Assembly: GCA_017460175.1 (NCBI GenBank)
Contig: JAFUBO010000006.1
Location: 96,339-160,338, forward strand
Length of the DNA: 64,000 nucleotides
Source of the DNA: Bacilli bacterium
GTDB taxonomy: Bacteria; Bacillota_I; Bacilli_A; RF39; UBA660
Direction of reading: 5' to 3'
Shown: positions 28,343 through 37,928 of the stretch, one piece after another
Position numbering within the stretch: the first letter of the stretch is position 1
Layout of the letters: every line of letters begins with the position of its first letter
Notes under the pieces: model-generated
The model's input: only the letters and a program-made list of their open reading frames with translations
What the model was told of the DNA's origin: nothing
The model's database searches: none
Program-made: the position numbers and the translations under genes

Positions 28343-29131
28343 TATAAGTTCTAAAATCATCATTATAGAAAAACCAATCATTAGAAATAAGGCCATTAGG
28401 TCTTTTCTTTTATTTTGTTGAGATTCAGGTATTAATTCCATTGTAATAACAAATATCATAGCACCTGCAGTTAAAGATAATATAAATGGTAAAAATACTT
28501 GTATTTTTATTACTAATAGTGCACCAACTACCGCAAAAATAGGTTCAACTAAAGCACTAATTGATCCAAAGATAAAGGATTTAAATCTAGATATATTTTC
28601 TCTTCTTAAAGGTATACTAATTGCACATCCTTCAGGAAAATTTTGTATTGCAATAGCAATAGTTAAGGTAATTGCACTTATCAAAGTAGCATTATTAATT
28701 TCATAAATAATAGCTCCATAAGCAACTCCTAACACTAATCCTTCTGGTATATTATGCAAAGTAATAGAAGAAAATAACATGATAGCTCCCTTAAGATTAG
28801 AAATAGTTTTTTTTCCTTTTTTTTCAAGCCTATTTAAAAATTTATCTCCAATATAAAGAAGTATTCCACCTAACATAAATCCTAAAAATACAATTAACCA
28901 AGTAATAAGTTTTAATTCTTTTGAAATTTCAATAGCTGGTTCCAATAATGAGAAAAATGAAGCAGCCATCATAATACCAGCAGATAATGATAACATAATA
29001 TCCATTATATTTTTATTAACAGATTTAAAAAAGAACACTAAGCTAGAACCTAAACATGTAATAAAAAAAGTAAATAATCCAGCAAGCAAAGCTTGGTATA
29101 TAGGATTTATTTCCATAAAAAAATTAATCAA
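28337..29131 (-). CDS. ZIP-family divalent metal transporter
   Basis: 264 residues, eight membrane helices. Helix 4 LHNIPEGLVLGVAYG and helix 5 IQNFPEGCAISIPLRRE carry the His/Glu metal-binding motif HNxPEG and NxPEG of ZIP transporters (ZupT type). Imports zinc or iron. TGA stop. Encoded opposite to its neighbours with its own promoter region at 29140-29250, shared divergently with essC. Confidence 0.88.
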   Translation of the reverse strand: MINFFMEINPIYQALLAGLFTFFITCLGSSLVFFFKSVNKNIMDIMLSLSAGIMMAASFFSLLEPAIEISKELKLITWLIVFLGFMLGGILLYIGDKFLNRLEKKGKKTISNLKGAIMLFSSITLHNIPEGLVLGVAYGAIIYEINNATLISAITLTIAIAIQNFPEGCAISIPLRRENISRFKSFIFGSISALVEPIFAVVGALLVIKIQVFLPFILSLTAGAMIFVITMELIPESQQNKRKDLMALFLMIGFSIMMILELIL

Positions 29132-29185
29132 AATATATCACCATTATAAATTATGCAAAAATACTTAATTTGGTTCTAAAACATA

Positions 29186-29214
29186 TTGTAAAATATTTGA
29201 AAAAAAGATATAAT
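29186..29214 (+). promoter_or_regulatory. Promoter of the type VII secretion cluster
   Basis: -35 TTGTAA (29186-29191), 17 bp, -10 TATAAT (29209-29214), about 36 bp before the GTG start of essC. Confidence 0.6.
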
Positions 29215-29250
29215 AAGATATAGAATAAGAATAATACGGGGTGATATCTA

Positions 29251-32200
29251 GTGATAGTTAGATTGATCAAAAAGAAAAAAATTTATAATTTTTCTTTACC
29301 TTCAAAAGTTGCGGGCAATTACTGGATTACCGACAATGATTATTTAGGAAATGTACGAAACTTAATAAATGTAGAAGAATACAATGGAGAATGGAAAATC
29401 AAGAGTGACTTCGAAACAAAAATTATGTCAGGAGATAAAGAAGTAGAATCAGCTATCTTAAAAGATTATAGTTTATACTTCTTAAAAATAAATACAGATA
29501 ATGAATATGTTATATTATATTGTTCTCCATCAACAGAAAATAATATTTTAAAATTAAAAATTGATGAGAAAAAAGATTTTTTAATCGGTACTGATAGTAA
29601 ATCAGAAATTTATTATAATTATCCATTAGTATCAAAACAACAAGCAAGATTAATTTATAATAACGGAAAATGGGTAGTTCAAGATCTTAATAGTAAATAT
29701 GGAACTTATGTTAACAATAAAGCAATCACATCAGAAGAATTAGAATATGGTGATATTATTTTTATAATGGGATTAAAAATAATAGTAATGAAAGATATGC
29801 TTATTGTAAATAATGTATCTAACTATTTAAAAATAGATGAAAGATCTTTTCAAACTGTAACATCAATAATCCAAAAACAAACAGTATTTGATAATCCAGA
29901 TGAAGAAGGAATTGAATTTTATAATGAAGATGATTATTTCTATAGAGAACCTAGATTTAAAACAGGTATAGAAGAAACAATAATATCAATTGATCCACCT
30001 CCTGCAGAACAAGAGGAAGACAAAACTCCAATGATATATACAGTTGGACCAATGCTTACCATGGCAATGATGTCTATGACTACAGGATATTCTTCATTAT
30101 CAGCTGTTATAAATGGAACTGCTGATTTATCATCAGTACTTCCTACTTTATTAATATCAGGTGCCATGATTGCAACAATGTTATTATGGCCAAGTCTTCA
30201 ACGAAGATATCAAAAGAAACAAAAAAGAAAAGCCGAAAAAGAACGAAAAGAAAAATATTTAGCATATCTTCAAGAAAAAAAGGAAAAACTTCAATCAGAT
30301 ATGAATATTCAAAGACAAATTATGATTGATAATTATTTACCTTTATCACAAATAAAAGAAATAATATATGAAAAGAAAAGAAATTTATGGGAAAGAGAAT
30401 TAGATCAATCTGATTTTTTAGATTTAAGACTAGGTGTAGGAACAACTGAATTTAAAGGAAAAATAAATATTCCAGAAGAACACTTTTCAGTTAAAGATGA
30501 TGAATTATTAAAAGAAGTATACAAAATAGGTGCAGAATCTAGAATGTTAGAAAATGTTCCGGTTTCACTTAATTTTATTGAAAAAAATATAACAGCAGTT
30601 ATTGGAACAGGTGCTAATAAACAAGGATTCTTAGAAGGATTGCTTCTACAAGTAATTACATATCATAGTTATGAAGATTTAAAAATAGTAGTGTTAACAA
30701 ACAAACAAAATGAAAGTAATTGGAACTATTTGAAAATAGCACCTCATAACTGGAGTGATGATAAAACATTTAGATATTTCGCAACTAATTTCGATGAAGC
30801 AAAGGCTATTTCTCTTGAATTAGAAAAAGAAATGCAATCCAGAAAATATCGTGATGTAAACGGAAAAATGGAATTAAGTGATAGTGATTATCACAAATAT
30901 AAACCATACTATTTAATAATTACAGATGATTATAAAATGGTAAGAGATATTGAATTGGTAAAAGATGTTTGTGAAATGCCAATAAACTATGGATTCAGTT
31001 TAATGGTAATAAGTCCAAGACTTATCAATATTCCAAATGAATGTAATACATTTATTAGTATTGGAGATAAAAAGTCTGGTGTATTTGAAAATGAATTAGT
31101 ATCAAACAAACAAAAAGAATTTATAGCTGACTTTGACCCAACTTTAAATATGCAAGAATGCTGTAAAATAATAGCAAATATTCCAATAGATATTTCTAAA
31201 GAAAATAGAGTTTTACCAAACAGTGTATCATTCTTAGAAATGTATAACATTGGTATGATAGATCAATTTAATATTTTAAATAGATGGAAAACTAATGATC
31301 CTACTCAATCGCTACAAGCACCAGTAGGATTAGATAAATCAAAAGAATTATTTAAATTAGATTTACATGAAAAAGCCCATGGACCACATGGTTTAATAGC
31401 AGGTATGACTGGTTCAGGTAAATCAGAATTTATTATTACATATATTCTTTCAATGGCATTAAACTATCATCCATATGAAGTGTCATTTGTACTTATTGAT
31501 TATAAAGGTGGAGGTTTAGCTGGAGCTTTTGAAAATAAAGAAACTGGTATTAAATTGCCTCATTTGGCTGGAACTATTACAAACTTAGATACAGTTGAAA
31601 TGAACAGGTCTTTAGCATCAATTCAATCAGAACTTCGTAAAAGACAAAGACTATTTAATGAAGCAAGAGATAAATTAAATGAAAGCACAATAGATATTTA
31701 TAAATATCAAAGTTTATACAGAAAAGGTTTAGTTTCTCAACCAATATCTCATTTATTTATAATTTCTGATGAATTTGCAGAATTAAAAGATCAAAGACCA
31801 GAATTTATGGAACAATTAATCTCAACTGCTCGTATCGGTCGTTCATTGGGAGTTCACCTAATTCTTGCTACTCAAAAACCAAGTGGAGTTGTCAATGATC
31901 AAATATGGTCAAACTCTAAATTCAGAATATGCCTAAAAGTACAAGATAAATCAGACTCTATGGATATGATTAAATGTCCAGATGCAGCTGAAATTAAAAA
32001 TGTAGGTCGATTCTATCTTCAAGTTGGCTATAATGAATTATTTGCTTTAGGTCAAGCAGCTTGGGCTGGAGCTCAATATTATCCAACAGAAAAAAGAAAA
32101 AAGAAAATAGATCAAACTATAAATATTGTTGATAATGTTGGTAATATAATAAAAACACTAGACACAAAAGAAAGTGAAATCCAAGCTCCATCACAAGGAG

Positions 32201-33819
32201 AAGAAATTACTAATATTATTAAATATATAGTTGAAGAAGCTAATAAAGAAAATATCACAATAGATAAACTATGGTTAGATAGAATACCAGATGTTATTTA
32301 TGTTGATGACATAAAACAAAAATATAATTATGTAACTCGTAAAAATGTTATTGAACCTATAATTGGAGAATATGATGATCCAGAAAATCAAGTTCAAAAC
32401 GTATTAACATTACCATTATCAGAACATGGAAATACAATAGTTTATGGTTCTGCTGGTAGTGGAAAAGAATTAATGCTATCAAGTATTATTTATTCAACTA
32501 TCACAACACACACAACTAAAGAAGTAAATTTCTATATTTTAGATTTTGGTGCTGAAACATTAACTATGTTTAAACAAGCTCCACATGTAGGAGAAGTAAT
32601 GCTTTCTTCAGATGGTGAAAAAATAAATAACTTATTTAAAATGATAAATGACATTATTGAAGAAAGAAAAAAAATATTTGTTGATTATAATGGTTCTTAT
32701 GAATTTTATATCAATCATGGTGGTAAACAAATACCATTTATAACTGTAATAATTAATAATGTAGAAGCATTTATTGAAACATATCCTGATTATGAAGACT
32801 TAATAGGTCAAATGACAAGAGATTGTTTAAAATATGGTGTATGCTTTATTTTAACTACAAATGGACCAAACACAATTAGATATAGATTAAAACAAAACTT
32901 CAAACAAAACATTGTACTACAATTTAATGATCCAGGAGATTATTCATCTGTTATACCAGGTGTTAGAAAGAAAGAACCATCAAAAGTATATGGTCGTGGA
33001 TTAATTTTATTAGATAATATTTATGAATTCCAAACTGCATATAGTTATAAAGAAGAAAAAATAAGTGATTACATAAAGATTATATCTAAGAAATTAAATG
33101 AAATATGTGAATACAAAGCTCCAAGAATACCTATATTACCTGAGATAGTTAATACTGAATTTGTAAGTAATTACCTAGATTCATTAGAAAATGTTCCTAT
33201 AGGTGTAGAAAAAGATTCATTAGAAATATCAACTATTAACTTAAAGAATGAATATATGTATAATATCACAGGTGATGATATCACAGCTGATTCTAAATTT
33301 ATAAAAGGATTAATTAATAACATACTTATGATAAGTAGTACTGAATGTATTATCTTTGATAGTGATAGTTTATTAAATGAAATAACAAGAGATAGAGTAA
33401 CATATTCAAATGGAACATGTAATAATTCTATTAATAAATTAAACGAAGTATATACAACTAATGACCCTGAAAAAACTACAATATGCTTTGTAATTGGTAT
33501 CAGTAATTATATTAATAAAATAAGTCTTAATGAAAAAGGATTATTTACTAAACTACTAGAAAAATGTAAGGAAAGAGAAAATATTAAATTTATTATTATA
33601 GATACAATTGAAGGTATAAAAACTATCTCATATGAACCATGGTATAAGCCTAATATTGATTTATCTGAAGGTATATGGTTAGGTAATGGTATAGCTAATC
33701 AATTTACTTTAAGAGTTACTACAAATTCTAGATTATTAAGAGCAGAAATAAATCCAGGCTTTGGTTATATAATTAAGAAAGGAAAAGCATCTTTGATAAA
33801 ACTTATGTCTGATGAATAG
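29251..33819 (+). CDS. essC: Type VII secretion ATPase EssC
   Basis: 1522-residue membrane motor of Firmicutes-type (T7SSb) secretion. An FHA domain occupies about 105-180 (LIGTD, LVSKQQARL, NSKYGTYVNN). Two membrane helices lie at about 261-278 and 295-313, followed by a charged coiled-coil. FtsK/SpoIIIE module 1 has Walker A GMTGSGKS at 718-725 and DYKGGG; module 2 has GSAGSGKE at 1066-1073, as is usual for the less active modules; a third, degenerate module ends the protein. GTG start behind GGGGTG. It heads a four-gene unit with EsaB; the membrane partners EsaA, EssA and EssB are not in the window. Confidence 0.93.
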   Translation: MIVRLIKKKKIYNFSLPSKVAGNYWITDNDYLGNVRNLINVEEYNGEWKIKSDFETKIMSGDKEVESAILKDYSLYFLKINTDNEYVILYCSPSTENNILKLKIDEKKDFLIGTDSKSEIYYNYPLVSKQQARLIYNNGKWVVQDLNSKYGTYVNNKAITSEELEYGDIIFIMGLKIIVMKDMLIVNNVSNYLKIDERSFQTVTSIIQKQTVFDNPDEEGIEFYNEDDYFYREPRFKTGIEETIISIDPPPAEQEEDKTPMIYTVGPMLTMAMMSMTTGYSSLSAVINGTADLSSVLPTLLISGAMIATMLLWPSLQRRYQKKQKRKAEKERKEKYLAYLQEKKEKLQSDMNIQRQIMIDNYLPLSQIKEIIYEKKRNLWERELDQSDFLDLRLGVGTTEFKGKINIPEEHFSVKDDELLKEVYKIGAESRMLENVPVSLNFIEKNITAVIGTGANKQGFLEGLLLQVITYHSYEDLKIVVLTNKQNESNWNYLKIAPHNWSDDKTFRYFATNFDEAKAISLELEKEMQSRKYRDVNGKMELSDSDYHKYKPYYLIITDDYKMVRDIELVKDVCEMPINYGFSLMVISPRLINIPNECNTFISIGDKKSGVFENELVSNKQKEFIADFDPTLNMQECCKIIANIPIDISKENRVLPNSVSFLEMYNIGMIDQFNILNRWKTNDPTQSLQAPVGLDKSKELFKLDLHEKAHGPHGLIAGMTGSGKSEFIITYILSMALNYHPYEVSFVLIDYKGGGLAGAFENKETGIKLPHLAGTITNLDTVEMNRSLASIQSELRKRQRLFNEARDKLNESTIDIYKYQSLYRKGLVSQPISHLFIISDEFAELKDQRPEFMEQLISTARIGRSLGVHLILATQKPSGVVNDQIWSNSKFRICLKVQDKSDSMDMIKCPDAAEIKNVGRFYLQVGYNELFALGQAAWAGAQYYPTEKRKKKIDQTINIVDNVGNIIKTLDTKESEIQAPSQGEEITNIIKYIVEEANKENITIDKLWLDRIPDVIYVDDIKQKYNYVTRKNVIEPIIGEYDDPENQVQNVLTLPLSEHGNTIVYGSAGSGKELMLSSIIYSTITTHTTKEVNFYILDFGAETLTMFKQAPHVGEVMLSSDGEKINNLFKMINDIIEERKKIFVDYNGSYEFYINHGGKQIPFITVIINNVEAFIETYPDYEDLIGQMTRDCLKYGVCFILTTNGPNTIRYRLKQNFKQNIVLQFNDPGDYSSVIPGVRKKEPSKVYGRGLILLDNIYEFQTAYSYKEEKISDYIKIISKKLNEICEYKAPRIPILPEIVNTEFVSNYLDSLENVPIGVEKDSLEISTINLKNEYMYNITGDDITADSKFIKGLINNILMISSTECIIFDSDSLLNEITRDRVTYSNGTCNNSINKLNEVYTTNDPEKTTICFVIGISNYINKISLNEKGLFTKLLEKCKERENIKFIIIDTIEGIKTISYEPWYKPNIDLSEGIWLGNGIANQFTLRVTTNSRLLRAEINPGFGYIIKKGKASLIKLMSDE

Positions 33820-33828
33820 GAGAATATT

Positions 33829-34086
33829 ATGAACAAGAATAAAATACTAATAGAATTAGAAGTACCATTAATAGAAAAAAAATATGATTTATTTATTCCA
33901 ATTAATAAAAAAGTTGGAACAGTTAAATCACTAATAGAAAAAGCCTTAATAGAATTAACAGACAATTATTATGAAATAAAAGAAGATACCAATTTATATA
34001 GTAAAGATACTGGAAATATTTATGATGTAAATCTAACAATTAGAGATACAGATTTACAAAATGGTTCAAGAATAATATTATTATAG
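33829..34086 (+). CDS. esaB: EsaB/YukD-like ubiquitin-fold protein
   Basis: 85 residues with the beta-grasp pattern of YukD/EsaB: ILIELEVPLIEKKYDLFIPINKKVGTVK and a C-terminal DTDLQNGSRIILL like the end of ubiquitin but without Gly-Gly. EsaB is a cytosolic component of T7SSb. Lies 9 bp after essC with TAGGAG. Confidence 0.85.
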   Translation: MNKNKILIELEVPLIEKKYDLFIPINKKVGTVKSLIEKALIELTDNYYEIKEDTNLYSKDTGNIYDVNLTIRDTDLQNGSRIILL

Positions 34087-34095
34087 GAGGATAAT

Positions 34096-34302
34096 ATGTC
34101 AGAATATAATGAATATGTAACAGCTGTTAATAAAATATTTGATTATCTATCAAAAATGAAAACAGGATGGAATAGTTTAGATAATAAAAATTATATTGAA
34201 AGCATTGAAGAATATAAAAGTATTGTAGTCAGTGAAGCTGACAAGTTTAAAGAACCTCCACAAAATAATATTGAAAGTTTGGAGGCGTTAGGAAATGATT
34301 GA
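34096..34302 (+). CDS. Small helical protein of the type VII cluster (possible WXG100-like)
   Basis: 68 residues, mostly helical with a GW-N-S turn (KMKTGWNSLDNKNYIESI) between two amphipathic helices, reminiscent of but not identical to the WXG turn of EsxA-type substrates. TAGGAGG ribosome site, TGA stop overlapping the next gene by 8 bases. Role as substrate or chaperone is inferred from its place only. Confidence 0.6.
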   Translation: MSEYNEYVTAVNKIFDYLSKMKTGWNSLDNKNYIESIEEYKSIVVSEADKFKEPPQNNIESLEALGND

Positions 34303-34525
34303 TAAATTATCTTATGAAGATATACTAGCAATTTCAAATGAATTAAAAAAACAATCAGATATTGTTAAAGAGTTGGCTACAAAAAGACAAATAAGTGATT
34401 TGATAGACTTCGCATCAACAGTGGAAGGATATTCAAAATTCTTAGAAAACACTGTTGAAATAAATAAAGATGCAGATAATGCATTAAATGAATTAAAATC
34501 ACAAGTAAAAGAAAGACTTTCATAA
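34295..34525 (+). CDS. Second small helical protein of the type VII cluster
   Basis: 76 residues, two predicted helices (LSYEDILAISNELKKQSDIV, then STVEGYSKFLENTVEIN). Similar in size to small T7SS-associated partners; translationally coupled with the previous gene. The pair may form a heterodimer as WXG100 proteins do. No LXG toxin or large effector follows. Confidence 0.6.
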   Translation: MIDKLSYEDILAISNELKKQSDIVKELATKRQISDLIDFASTVEGYSKFLENTVEINKDADNALNELKSQVKERLS

Positions 34526-34540
34526 GAAAGTCTTTCTTTA
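34510..34540. terminator. Bidirectional terminator between type VII cluster and phospholipase-like gene
   Basis: AAAGACTT/AAGTCTTT stem with loop TCATAAGA and T-rich flank, spanning the end of the last cluster gene. Confidence 0.75.
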
Positions 34541-34552
34541 TAATAAAAAGAA

Positions 34553-35521
34553 TTAAAATTCAAAATATTTTAATTCTTGATTTTTATCTAAACTAAATCC
34601 AGTAAAATAACTCTTATTACCAAATAAATTATTTAAATCAACATCTTCACCATTAAGATAATTAAAAGTCTCTATAATCATATCTCTAGCTATTTCAATA
34701 GCCTTAACATATAAATCTACAAAAGACTCTGTACTAGTTACATCATAATCACAAGGATTTCTCCATAAAGTATGATTACTATTTAAAAAATTATGTTTAT
34801 CTTCTAATGGATAATGATAACTAATTGCTTCAAATCTAAAACAACTTCTAGGTGTAATAGTATCAATTAATTTATATATTACTTTTTTTATTCCATAAGA
34901 ATCTCTTCTGAATAATCTTAAGTATAATTTCATTTGTTTCAAAGATTTATAATATTTATCACCCATACCTCTAATGTTAAAAGTATTATAAAAAGAATAA
35001 TCAATAGTATTTTCTAATTTTCTTGAAAACTTTCTAGTATCAAAACAAAATTTAGAAACACTAAACTTATATGGATTAATTTTTTCTCTTCTTCTTACCA
35101 TATCATTATCTAAAAATATTTCCATAAAATGATGAACATTATTATACTTATAAGTACTAGGTTTATTTTTATAGAATATTCCTGTCTTATATATAATATA
35201 TGGATGAACAGTTGAATCTAAAACATAATGACAAATAAAACCTATTATAAATGAATATGTATCAGAATCATCTATATCATGATTTTTCACAAAACTTAAT
35301 AAATTAATAAAAAACTTATTAGTATCATGACTATGAAAATAATGTTGCAGTTTACGTATTTTCTTACCTGGTAATAATGAAAACAAGTTATAAAACATTA
35401 AACTATCTGTACTTTGAGAAAACATTTTTAATCTTTGCAAATTTACTTTTTCTACTATTTCACTAGGTAATATATCATATAAATCTTTCGCAAAATAACT
35501 GTGTACTATTGTTGAAGCCAT
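34553..35521 (-). CDS. Zinc-dependent phospholipase C-like protein
   Basis: 322 residues. Starts with MASTIVHSYFAKDLY and has QSTDSLMFYN, HYFHSHD and GFICHYVLDSTVHPYI, the histidine/aspartate pattern of the Zn_dep_PLPC family (relatives of Clostridium alpha-toxin catalytic domain). No signal peptide is visible, so unlike the secreted toxins it is cytoplasmic; its substrate is unknown. Monocistronic, with an independent start behind GGGG-rich Shine-Dalgarno (reverse of CCCCC at 35529). Confidence 0.8.
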   Translation of the reverse strand: MASTIVHSYFAKDLYDILPSEIVEKVNLQRLKMFSQSTDSLMFYNLFSLLPGKKIRKLQHYFHSHDTNKFFINLLSFVKNHDIDDSDTYSFIIGFICHYVLDSTVHPYIIYKTGIFYKNKPSTYKYNNVHHFMEIFLDNDMVRRREKINPYKFSVSKFCFDTRKFSRKLENTIDYSFYNTFNIRGMGDKYYKSLKQMKLYLRLFRRDSYGIKKVIYKLIDTITPRSCFRFEAISYHYPLEDKHNFLNSNHTLWRNPCDYDVTSTESFVDLYVKAIEIARDMIIETFNYLNGEDVDLNNLFGNKSYFTGFSLDKNQELKYFEF

Positions 35522-35599
35522 AATAATTCCCCCTAATAATAAGTTATTAAATATATTATATCATTATTTATATAATTTTTATACTTTTAATTAATATTA

Positions 35600-35608
35600 T
35601 GATATAAT
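35600..35608 (+). promoter_or_regulatory. Extended -10 promoter of the Abi_2 gene
   Basis: TGATATAAT, 18 bp before the start codon, in a short AT-rich gap. Confidence 0.6.
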
Positions 35609-35626
35609 TTATAATAGGTGAGATAT

Positions 35627-36568
35627 ATGATAGAAAAAAGATTTAAGAATTTAGATGAACAAATAGAAATACTAAAATATAAAGGTTTAGTAATAAATAA
35701 TACTAACTATGCAAAAGAAGTATTATTAAGAGAAAACTATTTCTTTTTAAACGGATATCGTCACTTATTTACAAACGAAGACAAAACTTTTAAAAAAGGC
35801 ACAACATTTGAAGAATTATATAGTTTATTTTTATTTGATAGATCTCTAAGAAATATATTATTTAAATACTTATTAGTAATAGAAAATAATTTAAAATCAA
35901 TTATTTCATATCAATTATCAAAAAAATATGGATATCGTGAAAGAGATTATTTAAAAAATCAAAACTTTACTACAGATAAAGAAAAACAAGCTCAATTAAA
36001 CGACTTACTAAAAAAAATGAAAAGACAAATAAGAGTAAATGGTGCTCAGCATACAGCTACTCAACATTATGCATTAAACTATGGATATATTCCTTTATGG
36101 ATATTAGTAAAAGTACTATCGTTTGGAATAATAAGTGAAATGTATTCTATATTAAAAGTAGAAGATCAAAAAGAAATAGCTGATATATATGGAATAAACT
36201 TTGAAACATTAATTGTATATCTACCAATTTTAGCTAATTATAGAAATCTATGTGCTCATGAAGATATTTTGTATGAAAACAAAACACAAAAATACATAGA
36301 TGATACTATATATCATCAATTATTAAAAATAAAGAAAGTTGATGATGAATATGTAAAAGGAAAAAATGATCTATTTGCATTAATTATTATAATGAAACAA
36401 CTACTAAAAAAAGAAGAATTTAAAAATATGATTTTAGAAATAGATAATATACTAGGATCATTAGATTATAATCTTAATACTATTAAAATAGATAAAATAT
36501 TAGATAGAATGGGATTTCCACTAAATTGGAAAGATCTTTATAAGATTGAAAGGAGTAATGATGAATAA
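35627..36568 (+). CDS. Abi_2 family (AbiD/AbiF-like) abortive infection protein
   Basis: 313 residues. IEKRFKNLDEQIEILKYKG, FFLNGYRHLF and LFLFDRSLRNILFKYLLVIENNLKS-type sequence match the Abi_2 family. The HEPN-type R-x4-H motif is R206NLCAH211, the likely RNase site. Such proteins abort phage infection by cleaving RNA. ATG at 35627 follows AGGTGAG. The last 8 bases overlap the start of the downstream htrA-like gene, an unexpected operon partner. Confidence 0.82.
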   Translation: MIEKRFKNLDEQIEILKYKGLVINNTNYAKEVLLRENYFFLNGYRHLFTNEDKTFKKGTTFEELYSLFLFDRSLRNILFKYLLVIENNLKSIISYQLSKKYGYRERDYLKNQNFTTDKEKQAQLNDLLKKMKRQIRVNGAQHTATQHYALNYGYIPLWILVKVLSFGIISEMYSILKVEDQKEIADIYGINFETLIVYLPILANYRNLCAHEDILYENKTQKYIDDTIYHQLLKIKKVDDEYVKGKNDLFALIIIMKQLLKKEEFKNMILEIDNILGSLDYNLNTIKIDKILDRMGFPLNWKDLYKIERSNDE

Positions 36569-37586
36569 TAAATTAAAAGAAATAATTCTAATTATTACAT
36601 CATTCATATTAGGTATATTAGTAGTAATTATAATCGAAAAAGTAATTCCAAGTAATGTTAAATATGAATCATCTTTGTCAGAATCAATATCTAAAGTATA
36701 TGATTCAGTAGTTTTAATTCAAGGATATAATGGAACTTCATTAACAGATACAGGTACAGGCTTTTTTTATAAAAAAGATAATAAATATGCTTATATTATT
36801 ACAAACGAACATGTAATATCTAATAGTAGTAGCATCAAAATAATAACTTCACAAGATAAAGAAATTAAAGCAGATGTTTTAGGAAACGATGAATACTTAG
36901 ATATAGCAGTTTTAAGAGTTGATAAAAAATATGCTAAATTAATAGCGCCTATTGGTAATAGTAAAAAAAATAAGTTAGGTGATACAATATTTGTAGTAGG
37001 ATCTCCTTTAGGATACAATTATCGAGGAACAGTATCTAAAGGGATAATATCAGGTAGAGATAGAATAGTAACCACAACACTATCATCACAGGATGAAGAA
37101 TGGATGATGAAAGTAATACAAGTAGATGCTTCAATAAATCCTGGTAATAGTGGAGGTCCACTTGTAAATATTGATGGACAAGTAATCGGAATAGTATCGT
37201 TAAAACTAGTAGATAATGACATAGAAGGTATAGGATTTGCAATTCCTATAGAATATGTTATGAACTATGTTAATTACTTAGAAAAAAATGAAAAAGTAAA
37301 ATGGCCTACATTAGATTTATCTATTATAGATGCTGATAATACAAGTGAATTATTAAAATATAATATTCCAATAAATAAAGAATATAAAGGAGTATTAGTA
37401 ACTAAAAACAGTAGTAAAAAAACTAATTTAAAAGCAGGAGATATAATTACTAAAATAGAAAATAATATAATAAAAGATACATCATATTTCAAGTATCATT
37501 TATATCAATACAAAATAAATGATATAATTGAAATAACGTATATAAGAAATGGAAAAGAAAGAAAAACAAAAGTAGTTTTATCTTAA
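36561..37586 (+). CDS. HtrA/DegP-like membrane-anchored serine protease
   Basis: 341 residues. One N-terminal membrane anchor (about 6-25), then a trypsin-like domain with catalytic His84 (TNEHV), Asp114 (LDIAVL) and Ser197 (NPGNSGGP), then a single PDZ domain (about 250-341, KGVLVTKNSS...KAGDIITKI). Degrades misfolded envelope proteins outside the membrane. Start chosen at 36561, six bases after AAGGAG, inside the end of the Abi_2 gene. Confidence 0.9.
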   Translation: MNNKLKEIILIITSFILGILVVIIIEKVIPSNVKYESSLSESISKVYDSVVLIQGYNGTSLTDTGTGFFYKKDNKYAYIITNEHVISNSSSIKIITSQDKEIKADVLGNDEYLDIAVLRVDKKYAKLIAPIGNSKKNKLGDTIFVVGSPLGYNYRGTVSKGIISGRDRIVTTTLSSQDEEWMMKVIQVDASINPGNSGGPLVNIDGQVIGIVSLKLVDNDIEGIGFAIPIEYVMNYVNYLEKNEKVKWPTLDLSIIDADNTSELLKYNIPINKEYKGVLVTKNSSKKTNLKAGDIITKIENNIIKDTSYFKYHLYQYKINDIIEITYIRNGKERKTKVVLS

Positions 37587-37601
37587 AAATAGGAGTAGTA
37601 T

Positions 37602-37850
37602 ATGAATATTGAACAACGACTATCTGAAATTGAAAATAGACTTGATAAATTAGAAAAAATAGAAAAAAGAAGAAAAATAATAGGTATTATAAAACTAATA
37701 ATATGGATATTAATAATAGCTGTCCTTATATATGGAGGATATAGATTATATAATTATGTAATTGATATAATAGAACCATATAAAAAGATAGTAGAAACAT
37801 ATAATGGCGCAGATAGTACTGTAAATGATTTATTAAAATTATTTCAATAA
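37602..37850 (+). CDS. Small coiled-coil membrane protein
   Basis: 82 residues: an N-terminal coiled coil (SEIENRLDKLEKIEKRRK), one membrane helix (about 28-48) and an outside amphipathic tail. It follows htrA by 15 bp with AGGAG and could be an accessory partner. No family recognised. Confidence 0.65.
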   Translation: MNIEQRLSEIENRLDKLEKIEKRRKIIGIIKLIIWILIIAVLIYGGYRLYNYVIDIIEPYKKIVETYNGADSTVNDLLKLFQ

Positions 37851-37872
37851 ATAAAAGATTTATACAAGAAGA

Positions 37873-37901
37873 AAAATCAAATAGAAATATTTGATTTTTT
37901 T
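37873..37901 (+). terminator. Terminator after the coiled-coil gene
   Basis: AAATCAAATA/TATTTGATTT stem, loop GAAA, seven T. Confidence 0.85.
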
Positions 37902-37928
37902 ATGATAAAATAACAAAGAGGGATTTAT

